Shown here piece by piece: positions 25,904-36,248 of a stretch of 64,000 nucleotides of DNA. A program made the translations under genes and the position numbers. Position 1 is the first letter of the stretch. Each line of letters opens with the position of its first letter. Origin of the DNA: Bradyrhizobium sp. 195 (GTDB lineage Bacteria; Pseudomonadota; Alphaproteobacteria; Rhizobiales; Xanthobacteraceae); assembly GCF_023101665.1 (NCBI RefSeq), contig NZ_CP082161.1, forward strand, positions 7,732,501-7,796,500. The letters run 5' to 3'. The notes under the pieces are model-generated. The model saw nothing but the letters and a program-made list of their open reading frames with translations. It did no database searches and had not been told where the DNA came from.

Positions 25904-27925
25904 GTGTTTTTGGGGGCGTGCGTTTTGGCGTTGAGAGGTCACAGACACCGGTACTTGCGAACGGCCGCGGCGATTGCCACGGGCGTGCTGGTTTTTCCCG
26001 CCACAGGCACCGCGGCCGATCTGCCGCTGAAGGCGCCGGCGCTGAGAGCGGTCTATGACTGGACCGGACTCTATATCGGCGCGCATGCCGGCTATGGCCA
26101 CGGCTCATCGCACTTCGCACTGAACGACGGCACCGCAATTGGCGACAGCGGCGTCTTCAGCGGCATGATCGGCGGCGTGCAGGCCGGCTACAATTACCGG
26201 CTCAACTCCGGCTGGCTGATCGGCGTCGAAGGCGATTTCTCGTTTCCCAACTACATCACCTCGAATTCGATCGTGTCCTTCCTGACGACACCCGCCAACA
26301 CGGTCACGCAGCAATGGGACTACGCCGCGAGCGTGCGCGGCCGCGTCGGCTACACCAGCGGTCCGTGGCTGGTCTACGCCACCGGCGGCTTTGCCTGGAT
26401 GGGCGAGCGCTATTTCGACTCGCCGGCCTCCGGCGCCGAAATCCCGAAGATCCTGAACACGCGGCCCGGCTGGATCGCGGGCGCCGGCGTCGAATACGGC
26501 TTCGCGCCGCATTGGAGCGCACGGCTCGAATATCTCTACAGCCGCTTCGACGGCGCCAATGTCGCCTTCTCCACGGGCGCCCAATACACCTCATCGTCGC
26601 TCGACTTCCAGCAGGTCAGGGTCGGCCTCAACCGCAAGGTCGATTGGCCGGGCGTGCCCAGCTACGACCCGAAGAGTTCTTTGATCGACACGGAATCCGA
26701 TCGCTGGGAGATTCACGGCCAGAGCACTTATCTGCCGCAAGGCTATCCGTCGTTCCCCACGCTCTATACCGGACCGAACTCGCTCTCGCCTTCGCGGCAA
26801 GCCAAGGCGACCTGGAGCAACAGCCTGTTCCTGAATGCGCGGCTCTGGGATGGCGGCGAGGTCTATTACAATCCCGAGCTGCTGCAGGGATTTGGACTGA
26901 ATGACACGGTCGGTGCGGCCGGCTTCCCCAACGGCGAAGCGCAGAAGTCGAACTTCCCCTATCCGCATTACAACACCTCGCGCCTGTTCGTGCGCCAGAC
27001 GTTTGGCTTTGGCGGCGAGCAGGAGGAGCTCGCGAGCGGGCAGCTGCAGCTGGGACAGAAGGTCGACGTGTCCCGCCTCACGGTGCAGGCCGGCAAGTTC
27101 GCGGTCGTCGACGTGTTCGACGGCAATGCCTACGCCAAGGACACCCGCAGGGATTTCATGAACTGGTCGATCTGGGCGCCGGGCGCCTTCGACTATTCCG
27201 CCGACAAGGTCGGCCTCACCTACGGCGTCACCGCCGAGCTCAATCAGAAGCAATGGGCGCTACGCGGCGGCTATTTCCTGATGGTCTCCGAGTCCAACTC
27301 GAATCATTTCGACACCAAGGTCGGGGAGCGCGGCCAGTACGTGCTCGAGCTCGAGACGCGCTTCTCGCTGTTCGGCCAGCCCGGCAAGCTCAGGACCATG
27401 GGCTGGCTCGACAGCGCCAATATGGGCAGCTTCCGCGAGACGCTGAACAATCCCGCGCTCAATCTCGACATCGCGCAGACCCGGCGCGGCCGCGTGAAGT
27501 ATGGTTATGTGCTCAACCTCGAGCAGGCGATCATGGACGATGTCGGCCTGTTCAGCCGCTGGAGCTGGAACGACGGCCATTTCGAAACGCTGGCGTTCAC
27601 CGACATTCATCGCAGTCTGTCCGCGGGATTGTCGATCAAGGGCACGAGATGGGGGCGACCCGACGACGTGGTCGGCATCGGCGGCGCGATCAATGCGATT
27701 TCGCAGGACTACCGCGACTTCCTCGCCGCCGGCGGCCTCGGCGTGCTGGTCGGCGACGGTGCGCTCAACTACCGCAAGGAGCGCATCCTCGAAACCTATT
27801 ACGCCTATGCGGTGAACAAGAATCTCACGCTCACCGCCGACTATCAGCTGATCGTCAACCCCGCCTACAATGCCGACCGCGGACCGGTGTCGGTGTTCTC
27901 AGGACGGCTGCACGGCGAGTTCTGA
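25904..27925 (+). CDS. Outer-membrane protein: Omp31-like barrel fused to OprB-type porin
   Basis: About 673 residues. The GTG at 25904 has GGGGA seven bases upstream and leads into a signal peptide ending near GTAAD; the ATG at 25850 is an alternative. Residues 45-260 match the small Omp25/Omp31-type barrel (YDWTGLYIGAHAGYG, ending ...QVRVGLNRK). From about 290 the sequence is a carbohydrate-selective porin of the OprB type (HGQSTYLPQGYPSF, RLFVRQTFGFGG, FDYSADKVGLTYG, ending with aromatic Phe as outer-membrane proteins do). It probably admits sugars or similar solutes. Two complete barrels in one chain are notable. Confidence 0.75.
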   Translation: MFLGACVLALRGHRHRYLRTAAAIATGVLVFPATGTAADLPLKAPALRAVYDWTGLYIGAHAGYGHGSSHFALNDGTAIGDSGVFSGMIGGVQAGYNYRLNSGWLIGVEGDFSFPNYITSNSIVSFLTTPANTVTQQWDYAASVRGRVGYTSGPWLVYATGGFAWMGERYFDSPASGAEIPKILNTRPGWIAGAGVEYGFAPHWSARLEYLYSRFDGANVAFSTGAQYTSSSLDFQQVRVGLNRKVDWPGVPSYDPKSSLIDTESDRWEIHGQSTYLPQGYPSFPTLYTGPNSLSPSRQAKATWSNSLFLNARLWDGGEVYYNPELLQGFGLNDTVGAAGFPNGEAQKSNFPYPHYNTSRLFVRQTFGFGGEQEELASGQLQLGQKVDVSRLTVQAGKFAVVDVFDGNAYAKDTRRDFMNWSIWAPGAFDYSADKVGLTYGVTAELNQKQWALRGGYFLMVSESNSNHFDTKVGERGQYVLELETRFSLFGQPGKLRTMGWLDSANMGSFRETLNNPALNLDIAQTRRGRVKYGYVLNLEQAIMDDVGLFSRWSWNDGHFETLAFTDIHRSLSAGLSIKGTRWGRPDDVVGIGGAINAISQDYRDFLAAGGLGVLVGDGALNYRKERILETYYAYAVNKNLTLTADYQLIVNPAYNADRGPVSVFSGRLHGEF

Positions 27926-27958
27926 GCGCGGCGCTGACCGATGAATGCGCGCGCCTCG

Positions 27959-28083
27959 TCCTTCGAGACGCCCGCTTCGCAGGCCCTCAGGATGAGGCTA
28001 AGCGGCATCGGTGTCCGCCGAAATTGCCGCCGCGCACTCCGCTCTCATCCTGAGGGCCCGCCATAGGCGGGCGTCTCGAAGGA
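27959..28083. repeat. Nested inverted repeats, TCCTTCGAGACGCCCGC family
   Basis: Outer arms of 17 bp (27959-27975 and 28067-28083) and inner arms of 15 bp (GGCCCTCAGGATGAG, 27982-27996, with its complement at 28044-28058) are both exact. The element lies between convergent genes. Related arms (CATCCTTCGAGGC, CCTGAGG) occur at 48331-48460. It is a dispersed mosaic repeat and possibly a transcription stop. Confidence 0.75.
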
Positions 28084-28137
28084 TGCGCTGAGGGGAAGCC
28101 GCGCCTGACGGGATTGCGTCAGCGAGAAGTTCGAATT

Positions 28138-30213
28138 TTACGCGGCCCGGATCGCGTCCAGGAATTTTCCGACCTCGACCTTGAGACGGCTGCTCTCGCC
28201 GGACATTGACTTGGCGGACGCGAGCACGTTGGAAGACGCCGATCCGGTCTGGCTTGCGCCGCGCTGCACATCGACGATGCTGGCGGAAACCTGCTGGGTG
28301 CCGCGCGCGGCCTGCTGCACGTTGCGGGAAATCTCTCGCGTCGCTGCGCCCTGCTCCTCGACCGCCGCGGCGATTGCGGAAGCGATCTCGGACATGCGGC
28401 TGATGGTGTCGCCGATCGCCTTGATGGCGCCGACCGAATCCTCCGTCGCGGTCTGGATTCCCGCGATCTGCTGGCTGATCTCGCCGGTGGCCTTGGCGGT
28501 CTGCTCAGCCAGCGCCTTGACCTCGGAAGCAACCACCGCAAAGCCGCGCCCGGCCTCACCGGCGCGCGCCGCCTCGATGGTGGCGTTGAGCGCCAGAAGA
28601 TTGGTCTGGCCCGCGATCTGGCTGATGAGCTCAACCACGTCCCCGATACGGCCGGCGGCCTTGGCGAGCTCGCCGACATGGTCGTTGGTCCGCCCTGCCT
28701 GCTGCACCGCTTCGCCGGCAATGCGCGCGGAGTCCTGCACCTGCCGGCTGATCTCGTCGACCGACGAGGCCATCTCCTCGGCCGCCGCGGCGACGGTCTG
28801 CACGTTGGTGGAAGCCTGTTCGGAAGCGGCCGCGACGGTCGCGGTAACCTTTTCCGATTGATCGGCCGTGCTGGTCAGCGTGCCCGCGGACACTTCGAGC
28901 TCGGACGACGCCGATGACACCGTGTTGATGACGTCGCCGATCATGGCTTCGAACTCGCGCGCGATCTGGTCCATGCGCTGGCTGCGCCGGAGCTTCGCGT
29001 CGGCCTCGATTGCGGCCGCTTCGTCGGCCGCCTTCTTGGCGAGCAGCGAATCCTTGAAGTGCTGCAGCGAGCCCGCCACCTGGCCGATCTCGTCATCGCG
29101 ACCCGTCGCGGGGATCTCGACCTCGTGCCGTCCGGCGGCGAGCGTTCCGATCACCTCGGCCAGCTTCGCAAGCGGCGTCACGACGCGACGGCGCAGCATC
29201 ATGGTCACGCCGGCAAGTGTACCGAGCAATGCCAGCACGACGACGCCTGCGAGCGCGAGCATCGCCAGCGCGCCATCGCGCGCAGCTGAGGCGCGTTCGG
29301 CCGCTTCCGCCAGCGCGGCATCGCGCACGCCGTAGAACATCTGGATGGCGGGCACGATGACGGTCGCCAGTTCATCGGCGCCGAGGGCATATTTGCCGTC
29401 ACTGCGCGCCGCGGGCATCTCCTTGTCGATGATCGGCGCTGCTTTTCCGAAATACGCCTCCACGGCGGCCTTGAACGCCGCGACGAGGCGGGGCGGATTG
29501 CCGAGCTGGTCGATGCCGGCCTCGATGCGCTCGCGGTCGGCTTCAACACGACCCTGCATGCGATCCATCAGCAACGCTTCGGCGGCCGTCAATGGCCGGC
29601 GTGCGGACAGCGGGAGTGACAGCGTGGCCGCGCGGCTGCCTGCCGCAACCCGCAGATCCTGCGCCGTCCGCGCCAGGCGCAGCAACGACGCAAGCGAGGA
29701 ATCCGCGCTGATGACCTTGGCTTCGAGCCGGTTCATGGTCGGCTCGATGGTGGCAAGCACCTCGGCAACGCCGGGCAGGAAGCCTTTGACTACAGAACCG
29801 TCGCGCGCCGCCAGAGGAACGCCCATCGTGCGATCTGCCGCGCTGTAGACCTCCTTCAGCCGCCGTGCGGCACGGTCGAGGTTCTCGACCATCGTGCCGC
29901 CGTCATCCAGCACCATGATGGCGCGCCTTGCAGCCTCGAAGGAGGCATCGGCGGCTTTCGCGGCCTTTGCAGCGGTTTCGAGCTGGGCCTGCGTTGCAAC
30001 GCCTTCCTGGAACATCGGTCCAACGTAGGGGGCGCGCAGGCCGGCGACGTGCTGGCTGACCGTCAGCATTGCGCCAAAGGCATCGACGGTCTTGATCGCG
30101 TCGGAGCGGTTCGTGAAGATGCGTGCCTGGGGTATCAGGACCTCCGCGCCCAGGATGACTGCAAAAACCGTCACCGTCAGCATGGACAGCGCGAAAAGCT
30201 TCCCGATCCGCAT
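28138..30213 (-). CDS. Methyl-accepting chemotaxis protein
   Basis: 691 residues from the ATG at 30213, with GGGGAAA upstream. The first membrane helix is at residues 6-25 ([20 protein letters not shown]), then a periplasmic helical sensor domain to about 320, a second membrane helix ([20 protein letters not shown]), a HAMP domain ([22 protein letters not shown]) and a long coiled signalling domain with the conserved hairpin tip ([33 protein letters not shown]). It senses an unknown chemical and controls CheA. No chemotaxis gene adjoins it. Confidence 0.9.
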   Translation of the reverse strand: MRIGKLFALSMLTVTVFAVILGAEVLIPQARIFTNRSDAIKTVDAFGAMLTVSQHVAGLRAPYVGPMFQEGVATQAQLETAAKAAKAADASFEAARRAIMVLDDGGTMVENLDRAARRLKEVYSAADRTMGVPLAARDGSVVKGFLPGVAEVLATIEPTMNRLEAKVISADSSLASLLRLARTAQDLRVAAGSRAATLSLPLSARRPLTAAEALLMDRMQGRVEADRERIEAGIDQLGNPPRLVAAFKAAVEAYFGKAAPIIDKEMPAARSDGKYALGADELATVIVPAIQMFYGVRDAALAEAAERASAARDGALAMLALAGVVVLALLGTLAGVTMMLRRRVVTPLAKLAEVIGTLAAGRHEVEIPATGRDDEIGQVAGSLQHFKDSLLAKKAADEAAAIEADAKLRRSQRMDQIAREFEAMIGDVINTVSSASSELEVSAGTLTSTADQSEKVTATVAAASEQASTNVQTVAAAAEEMASSVDEISRQVQDSARIAGEAVQQAGRTNDHVGELAKAAGRIGDVVELISQIAGQTNLLALNATIEAARAGEAGRGFAVVASEVKALAEQTAKATGEISQQIAGIQTATEDSVGAIKAIGDTISRMSEIASAIAAAVEEQGAATREISRNVQQAARGTQQVSASIVDVQRGASQTGSASSNVLASAKSMSGESSRLKVEVGKFLDAIRAA

Positions 30214-30453
30214 CTTGCGTTTCCCCAATACACTTCTGCAATGTCGAAAACCTAACCGCCGGCCACTAAGAGCCCGTTAAACATGGAGTCCCGTAGTTCC
30301 ACGGACGCACGCGCGAGCTTGTCGGGCAGCCGATCGACCGCGCCCAGTTCCCGCGGGCGCCAAATGGGGCAAAATTGACGGCATTTCCTCGCCGAATACC
30401 TATATCAAGGCGAGTGCCCCCATCCGGCCACACTCCCTTACCTCGGAACGTCA

Positions 30454-31749
30454 ATGCTCTCGGTCGAACTTGCCATCGTCGTCGTCCTGATCGTCATCAA
30501 CGGCCTCTTGTCCATGTCCGAGCTGGCCGTGGTCTCGTCCCGTCCGGCCCGGCTGTCGCTGCTCGCCGCCAAGGGCGTGCGCGGCGCCGAGCGGGCGCTG
30601 ATTCTGGCGGCCGATCCCGGCAAATTCCTCTCGACGGTGCAGATCGGCATCACGCTGGTCGGGGTGCTTTCCGGCGCATTCTCGGGCGCGACGCTCGGAC
30701 AGCGGCTGACGCAGTGGCTGCTCGAGCTCGGGCTGTCGCCCGGCATCGCCGACATCGTCGGCGTTGGGCTCGTGGTCACGCTCATCACCTACGCCACCCT
30801 GATCGTCGGCGAGCTGGTGCCGAAACAAGTGGCGTTGCGCGATCCCGAGAGCATTGCGGTGAGGGTTGCGCCGGCCATGCACGTGCTTGCGAAGGTTTCG
30901 CTGCCGCTGGTCTTCCTGCTCGACGTCTCCGGCAAGCTGATCCTCACTTTGCTCGGCCGTGGCGGCAAGTCCGAGGAGAAGGTCTCGGAGGACGAGATCC
31001 ATCACCTCGTCAGCGAGGCCGAGAGCGCAGGCGTGCTCGAGCCCGGCGAAAAGGAGATGATCGCCGGTGTGATGCGGCTCGGCGACCGGCCGGTGGGCGC
31101 GGTCATGACGCCGCGCACGGAGGTCGACGAAATCGACCTCAACGACGATTTGGCCGTCATCCAGGAGATCATCGCCAAGAGCCCGCACTCGCGCTTTCCC
31201 GTCTCCGATGGCGACCGCGACAAACCAATCGGCGTGATTCAGGCCAAGGACCTGCTGGTCGCCTATATGAACGAACGCACACCGGACCTGCGCGCGCTCG
31301 TGCGCGAGGCGCCCGGCATCCCGGCGTCGGCAGACGCGCGCGACGTACTGACCATCCTGAAAACTGCTCCGGTTCACATCGGCTTCGTCTACGACGAATA
31401 CGGTGGCTTCGAAGGCATGGTGACGGCGGCCGACATCCTCGAGTCGATCGTCGGCGCCTTCCATTCGGAAGCGGGACCGCCGGAGCCGGCCTATGTCAGG
31501 CGCGCAGACGATTCGCTGCTGATCTCCGGCTGGATGCCGGTCGACGAATTCGGCGAGTTGCTCGGCGTCGAACTACCGCCGCACCGCTACAACACGGTGG
31601 CGGGCCTGGTTCTGCAACAATTCAGCGCGCTGCCTGACACTGGCGACGCTTTCGACTTCGGCGGCTGGCATATCGAGGTGATCGATCTCGATGGACGAAG
31701 GATCGACAAGATCCTGGCGAGCCGGTTGAGCGAGGTCGAGACGGGGTAA
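30454..31749 (+). CDS. CorC/HlyC-family (CNNM-like) membrane protein
   Basis: 431 residues from the ATG at 30454. The N-terminal DUF21 region has three or four membrane helices (LAIVVVLIVINGLLSMSELA; GIADIVGVGLVVTLITYATL; LPLVFLLDVSGKLILTLL). A tandem CBS pair follows (VMTPRTEVDEIDL..., GIPASADARDVLTIL), and the C-terminal CorC/HlyC domain closes it (GWMPVDEFGELLG). The family is linked to magnesium or cobalt efflux and called hemolysin-like for historical reasons. It stands alone on the plus strand. Confidence 0.85.
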   Translation: MLSVELAIVVVLIVINGLLSMSELAVVSSRPARLSLLAAKGVRGAERALILAADPGKFLSTVQIGITLVGVLSGAFSGATLGQRLTQWLLELGLSPGIADIVGVGLVVTLITYATLIVGELVPKQVALRDPESIAVRVAPAMHVLAKVSLPLVFLLDVSGKLILTLLGRGGKSEEKVSEDEIHHLVSEAESAGVLEPGEKEMIAGVMRLGDRPVGAVMTPRTEVDEIDLNDDLAVIQEIIAKSPHSRFPVSDGDRDKPIGVIQAKDLLVAYMNERTPDLRALVREAPGIPASADARDVLTILKTAPVHIGFVYDEYGGFEGMVTAADILESIVGAFHSEAGPPEPAYVRRADDSLLISGWMPVDEFGELLGVELPPHRYNTVAGLVLQQFSALPDTGDAFDFGGWHIEVIDLDGRRIDKILASRLSEVETG

Positions 31750-31819
31750 ATGGAGCGGCGGGGACGAACCCCAATCTAGGCTGTCGTTCCGGACAAGCGT
31801 CAGGCCGAGACCCGCACCC

Positions 31820-32059
31820 TCACCCGAACCTCACCCCGATCCGCTTCTCCTTGCGCCAGACCACTGTGCAGGGCAGGTGCTTGCCGTCGGCCGGGACGAA
31901 CAGAGTGAAATGCTCGGGGATGCCAACCGGGCTGGTGACGTCGAGAGCCGCGCCGGCGTCGGACAGGTTGCGAACGGTGCAGTCGATCGCGCCGCCGCCG
32001 AACTCGATCGTTCCGGCCTTCAGCACGCGATGCCTCGCCTTGTCGCGCCGTTCGTCCAT
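31820..32059 (-). CDS. Single-domain PilZ protein
   Basis: 79 residues from the ATG at 32059 (MDERRDKARHRVLKAG); a GTG six bases earlier is possible. It has both halves of the cyclic-di-GMP binding signature, an Arg-rich RxxxR at the start (RRDKARHR) and NLSDAGAALDV. It ends WRKEKRIGVRF. Such short proteins act as c-di-GMP-responsive adaptors for motility or envelope functions. A strictly functional ligand site is not proven. Confidence 0.8.
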   Translation of the reverse strand: MDERRDKARHRVLKAGTIEFGGGAIDCTVRNLSDAGAALDVTSPVGIPEHFTLFVPADGKHLPCTVVWRKEKRIGVRFG

Positions 32060-32160
32060 GGGCACAATCTACACCCAAAGTTGAATCAAGAATTAAACAC
32101 AGCCCCGCTCGCGGTGACTTTACGCGCCGCGGCCAGCCACCCCGGCGGCCGGGGCGACGC

Positions 32161-33864
32161 TCACAGCGCCGGCTGGAATGTGTCGGCCTGCGCCATCCGC
32201 CAGGCGTCGCGAAAGCGCGGGTCTTCGGTACCTTCAAGCAGCTCGCCCGGACGCAGCGCCGGATAGAGCTGCGCGAAGGATTGCACCTGGGTCGTCGAGG
32301 TCCGTTGGCTGAAATGGATCGGGCGCAACTGCTGCGGATGTTCGAGGCCGGCGGCGGCAATCAGCTCGGTCAGCGAATGCAGCGTCGCGTGGTGATAATT
32401 GTGCACGCGGTCGATCTTGAGCGGAACGTAGAGCGCTCGCGCACGCGTCGGATCCTGGGTCGCGACGCCGGTCGGGCAACGATCGGTGTGGCAGCTCAGC
32501 GACTGGATGCAGCCGAGCGAGAACATGAAGCCGCGCGCCGAGTTGCAATAGTCGGCGCCGATCGCCATCGCCCGCGCCATGTCGAAGGCGGTGGCGATCT
32601 TGCCGGAGGCACCGATCTTGATCCGGTCGCGCGCATTGATGCCAATCAGCGCGTTGTGGACGAAACTGACGCCCTCGCGCATCGGCATGCCCAGATGGTC
32701 CATGAACTCCAGCGGCGCCGCGCCGGTGCCGCCTTCATTGCCGTCGACGACGATGAAATCAGGATAGATGCCGGTCTGAAGCATCGCCTTGCAGATCGCC
32801 AGGAATTCCCAGGGATGGCCGATGCACAGCTTGAATCCGGTCGGCTTGCCGCCGGAGAGGCGGCGCATCTCGGCGATGAACTGCATCATGCCAACAGGCG
32901 TGGAGAAGACGCGGTGCGAGGCCGGCGAGATGCAGTCCTCGCCCATCGCGACGCCGCGGATCTTGGAGATCTCCTCCGAGACTTTCGCGGCCGGCAGCAC
33001 GCCGCCATGGCCGGGCTTGGCACCCTGGCTGACCTTGAGCTCGACCATCTTGATCTGGTCGTCGCCGGCAACGCGCGCGAACGCTTCGGGATCGAAGGTG
33101 CCGTCGAGATGGCGGCAGCCGAAATAGCCGGAGCCGATCTCCCAGATGATGTCACCGCCCATCTCGCGATGATAGGGGCTGACGCCGCCCTCGCCGGTGT
33201 CGTGCGCGAAGCCGCCCTTCTTTGCGCCGGCATTGAGTGCCCGCACGGCGTTGGGGCTGAGCGCGCCAAAGCTCATCGCGGAGATGTTGAACACCGAGGC
33301 CGAATAAGGCTTCTTGCAGTCGGGGCCGCCGATGCCGATGCGGAACTTCTCCGCCGCATGCGTCTTCGGCGAGACCGAGTGATGCATCCACTCATAGCCC
33401 TCGCGGTAGACGTCCTCCTGGGTGCCGAACGGACGCTTGTCGAGCTCCATCTTGGCGCGCTGATAGACCACCGCGCGGGTGTCGCGCGAGAACGGCATGC
33501 CGTCCTTCTCGCTCTCGAAGAAATATTGCCGCATCTCGGGGCGGATCTCTTCGAGCAGGAAGCGGATATGCGCGGAAATCGGATAGTTGCGCAGCACCGC
33601 ATGGCTCTTCTGCAGGAGATCGCGGACGCCCAGCAGCGTCAGCGCGCCGAAAATCAGAATCGGCACCAGCAGGATGTCGAAGATCTTGCGGTCGACGATG
33701 CCGATGCCGATCAACAGCGCGGTGACGACCGCGCAGATCGTCAGCACGATGAAGCGCGGCGAGAATGGCAGCAGCAGGGTTTCCATGATCCCCTCTTCCG
33801 CCAGCGGCAGCCGTTTGGGGGATGAGTGTTGGGAGGATTCCTGCGTCTTGTTGTCGTCGGCCAC
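32161..33864 (-). CDS. FMN-binding glutamate synthase-like protein
   Basis: 567 residues from the ATG at 33864. Two N-terminal membrane helices (PRFIVLTICAVVTALLIGIG and FDILLVPILIFGALTLLGV) anchor it; the rest is the FMN/synthase domain of glutamate synthase, with GEGGVSPYH, GQGAKPGHGG-type (SQGAKPGHGGVLP), GNEGGTGAAP and an iron-sulfur Cys cluster (CIQSLSCHTDRCPTG). It lacks the glutaminase domain, as do the stand-alone GltB2-like relatives. The electron donor and the reaction are uncertain; the nearby ferredoxin-NADP reductase is a plausible but unproven partner. Confidence 0.8.
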   Translation of the reverse strand: MADDNKTQESSQHSSPKRLPLAEEGIMETLLLPFSPRFIVLTICAVVTALLIGIGIVDRKIFDILLVPILIFGALTLLGVRDLLQKSHAVLRNYPISAHIRFLLEEIRPEMRQYFFESEKDGMPFSRDTRAVVYQRAKMELDKRPFGTQEDVYREGYEWMHHSVSPKTHAAEKFRIGIGGPDCKKPYSASVFNISAMSFGALSPNAVRALNAGAKKGGFAHDTGEGGVSPYHREMGGDIIWEIGSGYFGCRHLDGTFDPEAFARVAGDDQIKMVELKVSQGAKPGHGGVLPAAKVSEEISKIRGVAMGEDCISPASHRVFSTPVGMMQFIAEMRRLSGGKPTGFKLCIGHPWEFLAICKAMLQTGIYPDFIVVDGNEGGTGAAPLEFMDHLGMPMREGVSFVHNALIGINARDRIKIGASGKIATAFDMARAMAIGADYCNSARGFMFSLGCIQSLSCHTDRCPTGVATQDPTRARALYVPLKIDRVHNYHHATLHSLTELIAAAGLEHPQQLRPIHFSQRTSTTQVQSFAQLYPALRPGELLEGTEDPRFRDAWRMAQADTFQPAL

Positions 33865-34091
33865 GATTCCGATCCTCTCGCCAGCATGAGGCGGTACGAT
33901 ACGCCCTCGCCTGTCATACGGATATGACGCGACCCTTGTTTCAGGCTAGCGAATTCGGCCGAGACAAATCAATCAGCCCGATGGGCGGGGTGCGGTGCAG
34001 CAAAGGGGCTGGGGCAGGAAGAAAGGGCGTGCCACCGGCCCCTGGAGGGGCTGCGCAAGGGCCCCAATGCAGTCCACAAGCCCAGCTGTCG

Positions 34092-34237
34092 GCCCGGGCA
34101 AGCGTCAGCGCAGACCCGGGGACCCATAACCAAAGGAAGTTATTTGACGAAGACTCGTGGTGACCAGCTCGCACCATAACCCTCGCTGGGGTTGTGGGTC
34201 CCGGATCTGCGCTCCGCTTCGCTGCGCTTGTCCGGGA
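34092..34237. repeat. Imperfect inverted repeat pair
   Basis: The left arm (about 34092-34130, with CCCGGGCAAGCG and GGGACCCATAAC) pairs with the right arm (about 34191-34237, with GTTGTGGGTCCCGG and CGCTTGTCCGGGA). It lies between the start of the glutamate synthase-like gene and the end of the reductase gene. The stretch 33865-34283 holds no gene otherwise. Confidence 0.6.
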
Positions 34238-34283
34238 CGACGAGTTGAGGTGGCGCGCGATCACGCCACTTCTTCATCAGCGC

Positions 34284-35057
34284 TTACCGCTCGACGAAGG
34301 CCTTCTCGATCACGAAATGGCCGGGCTTGTTGCCGCTTCCCTCGATGAAGTCGCGGCCTTCGAACATCACCTTCAGCTCTTCCAGCATTCCCGGGCTGCC
34401 GCACATCATGACGCGATCGGTCGCGATGTCGAGCGGACCCTGGCCGATGTCGTTGAAGATCTGCTCGGAGCTGATGAGGTCGGTGATGCGGCCGCGATTC
34501 CTAAACGGCTCGCGGGTCACCGTCGGGTAGTAAATCAGCTTGTCCGCGAGCAGCTCGCCGAACAGCTCGTCCTCGCGCAGGGAAGCGACGAGCTTCTCGC
34601 CATAGGCGAGCTCGGAAACCTGACGGCAGCCGTGCACCAGCACGATGGATTCGAACTGGTCGTAGACTTCGGGGTCCTTGATCAGGCTCGCGAAAGGCGC
34701 AAGGCCCGTCCCGGTCGAGAGCAGCATCAGCCGCTTGCCGGGAAGGAGATTGTCGGTGATCAGCGTGCCGGTCGCCTTGCGGCCGACCAGGATGGTGTCG
34801 CCTTCCTTGATCTTCTGCAGGCGCGAGGTCAGCGGGCCGTCCTGCACCTTGATCGAGAAGAACTCGAGCTCTTCCTCGTGATTGGCGCTCGCCATGCTGT
34901 AGGCGCGCAGCAGCGGACGGCCGTCGATCTCGAGGCCGATCATCGCGAACTGGCCGTTCTGGAAGCGGAAGCCGGTATCGCGCGTGGCGCGGAAGCTGAA
35001 CAGCGTGTCGGTCCAGTGCTGGACGGAAAGAACCTTCTCTCGGTAAAACGCGCTCAT
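34284..35057 (-). CDS. fpr: Ferredoxin--NADP(+) reductase
   Basis: 257 residues from the ATG at 35057. FAD-binding RAYSMASANHEEELEFF, a phosphate loop near GRKATGTLI, and NADP-binding LLSTGTGLAPFASLIKD and VMMCGSPGMLEEL are visible. It ends VIEKAFVER, the aromatic-poor C-terminus typical of the alphaproteobacterial subclass. It moves electrons between NADPH and ferredoxin or flavodoxin in the cytoplasm, often for oxidative-stress defence or iron-sulfur enzymes. It stands alone; the codons further upstream in frame are non-coding. Confidence 0.9.
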   Translation of the reverse strand: MSAFYREKVLSVQHWTDTLFSFRATRDTGFRFQNGQFAMIGLEIDGRPLLRAYSMASANHEEELEFFSIKVQDGPLTSRLQKIKEGDTILVGRKATGTLITDNLLPGKRLMLLSTGTGLAPFASLIKDPEVYDQFESIVLVHGCRQVSELAYGEKLVASLREDELFGELLADKLIYYPTVTREPFRNRGRITDLISSEQIFNDIGQGPLDIATDRVMMCGSPGMLEELKVMFEGRDFIEGSGNKPGHFVIEKAFVER

Positions 35058-35427
35058 GATTTTCGCTATTCCGAATAATTGCGGTTTTTCGGGCAACAGC
35101 GTTGCCCGGCCCAGAAATCGGGGCGGACACCATTGCCATGGCGGAGGATTTCGCGTGTGTGATCTACGCCATTGAGACCAATAATCAACCTCGTTTCGGA
35201 TGCAATTGACGCCGATCAAACCGGCATTTGCGGCGGAATTGGCCGCATCATTAATGAATCTGCTGCCTGCCATGCCGGGAGGGCAATTTCTTTTCCCTCC
35301 AGAGCTCGATTGCAGCACTTAATTTCCGTCGCGCTCGCGAGAATTTCATTAAGAATAGCTCTGATTTTCCGCGCGGTTGGCGCTATTGCCCGTGTTTTTG
35401 CGGCTTTCGGCGACAGGAACAGCAGAG
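35058..35427. other. Divergent intergenic region, relatively AT-rich
   Basis: 370 bp between fpr and the ATP-grasp gene. It is lower in GC than the surroundings, with TTAATGAAT and AATTTC tracts, so it probably holds both promoters. I see no clear operator, riboswitch or RNA gene. Confidence 0.4.
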
Positions 35428-36228
35428 ATGGCAAGCGGCGAGCGAATCTTCGTTCAGGCGATCAGGCGCTATTGCGCGGACCACGGCATCGCCGTCGATG
35501 TCCGCGCCGGCGGCTGGCTGATCACGATGCGCCGGGGCGAGGCGCGCCATTTCGCCTTCGGCTACGACATCGGCCTCAACAGCGCCATCGCACACCGCCT
35601 CGCCAACGACAAATCGGCCACGGCCGAAGCGCTGACGCTTGAGGGCGTGCCGTGCGTTCCCCATCACCTCTCCCTCAACCCGAAGCTCGGCAAGAATGTT
35701 GTTGGCCCCAGCTGGCGCGATGCAATGCTCGAACTGCTCCACGACCATCCGCAAGGCGTGGTGGTGAAGCCGAACGAGGGGACATCGGGGCGTTCGGTGT
35801 TCAAGGTGACGACGGAAGCGGAACTCGACCACGCGACCAGCGACGTTTTCTCGATGAGCACGGGGCTCGTGATCTCGCCCTATGTCGAGATCGAGGAAGA
35901 GGTCCGTGTGGTGCTACTCGGCGATGTTCCACTCATCGTCTACAGCAAGCAGCGTGGCACGGATTGGCGGCACAATCTCGATGCCGGCGCAAAGCCGGTC
36001 TTGCTGGAGGATGGCGAGGCTCGCGCGGATCGCGCGAAGCTCGCGATCGATGCCGCGCGCGCCATCGGCATCGTCTTTGCGTCGATCGATTTGGTGCGCG
36101 TCGATGGCAAGTGGCGCGTGCTGGAGATCAATTCCGGCGTGATGATGGAGGCGCTGGGCAAGCTGCATCCGGAGCTGGTGCAAGCGGCGTATGACGCGGC
36201 GCTGGATCGGGTGTTTGGCGAAAAATAG
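35428..36228 (+). CDS. ATP-grasp (RimK-like) ligase of unknown substrate
   Basis: 266 residues from the ATG at 35428. The ATP-grasp fold shows in VVVKPNEGTSGRSVFKV (binding Lys and the flexible Gly loop), LVISPYVEIEEEVRVVLL, and the metal site FASIDLVRVDGKWRVLEINSGVMME. These enzymes join an acid to an amine or amino acid through an acyl phosphate. No carrier protein or peptide gene lies beside it, so the substrates cannot be named. Cytoplasmic. Confidence 0.75.
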   Translation: MASGERIFVQAIRRYCADHGIAVDVRAGGWLITMRRGEARHFAFGYDIGLNSAIAHRLANDKSATAEALTLEGVPCVPHHLSLNPKLGKNVVGPSWRDAMLELLHDHPQGVVVKPNEGTSGRSVFKVTTEAELDHATSDVFSMSTGLVISPYVEIEEEVRVVLLGDVPLIVYSKQRGTDWRHNLDAGAKPVLLEDGEARADRAKLAIDAARAIGIVFASIDLVRVDGKWRVLEINSGVMMEALGKLHPELVQAAYDAALDRVFGEK

Positions 36229-36248
36229 CAGCGGCATGCTCGCTGCAA

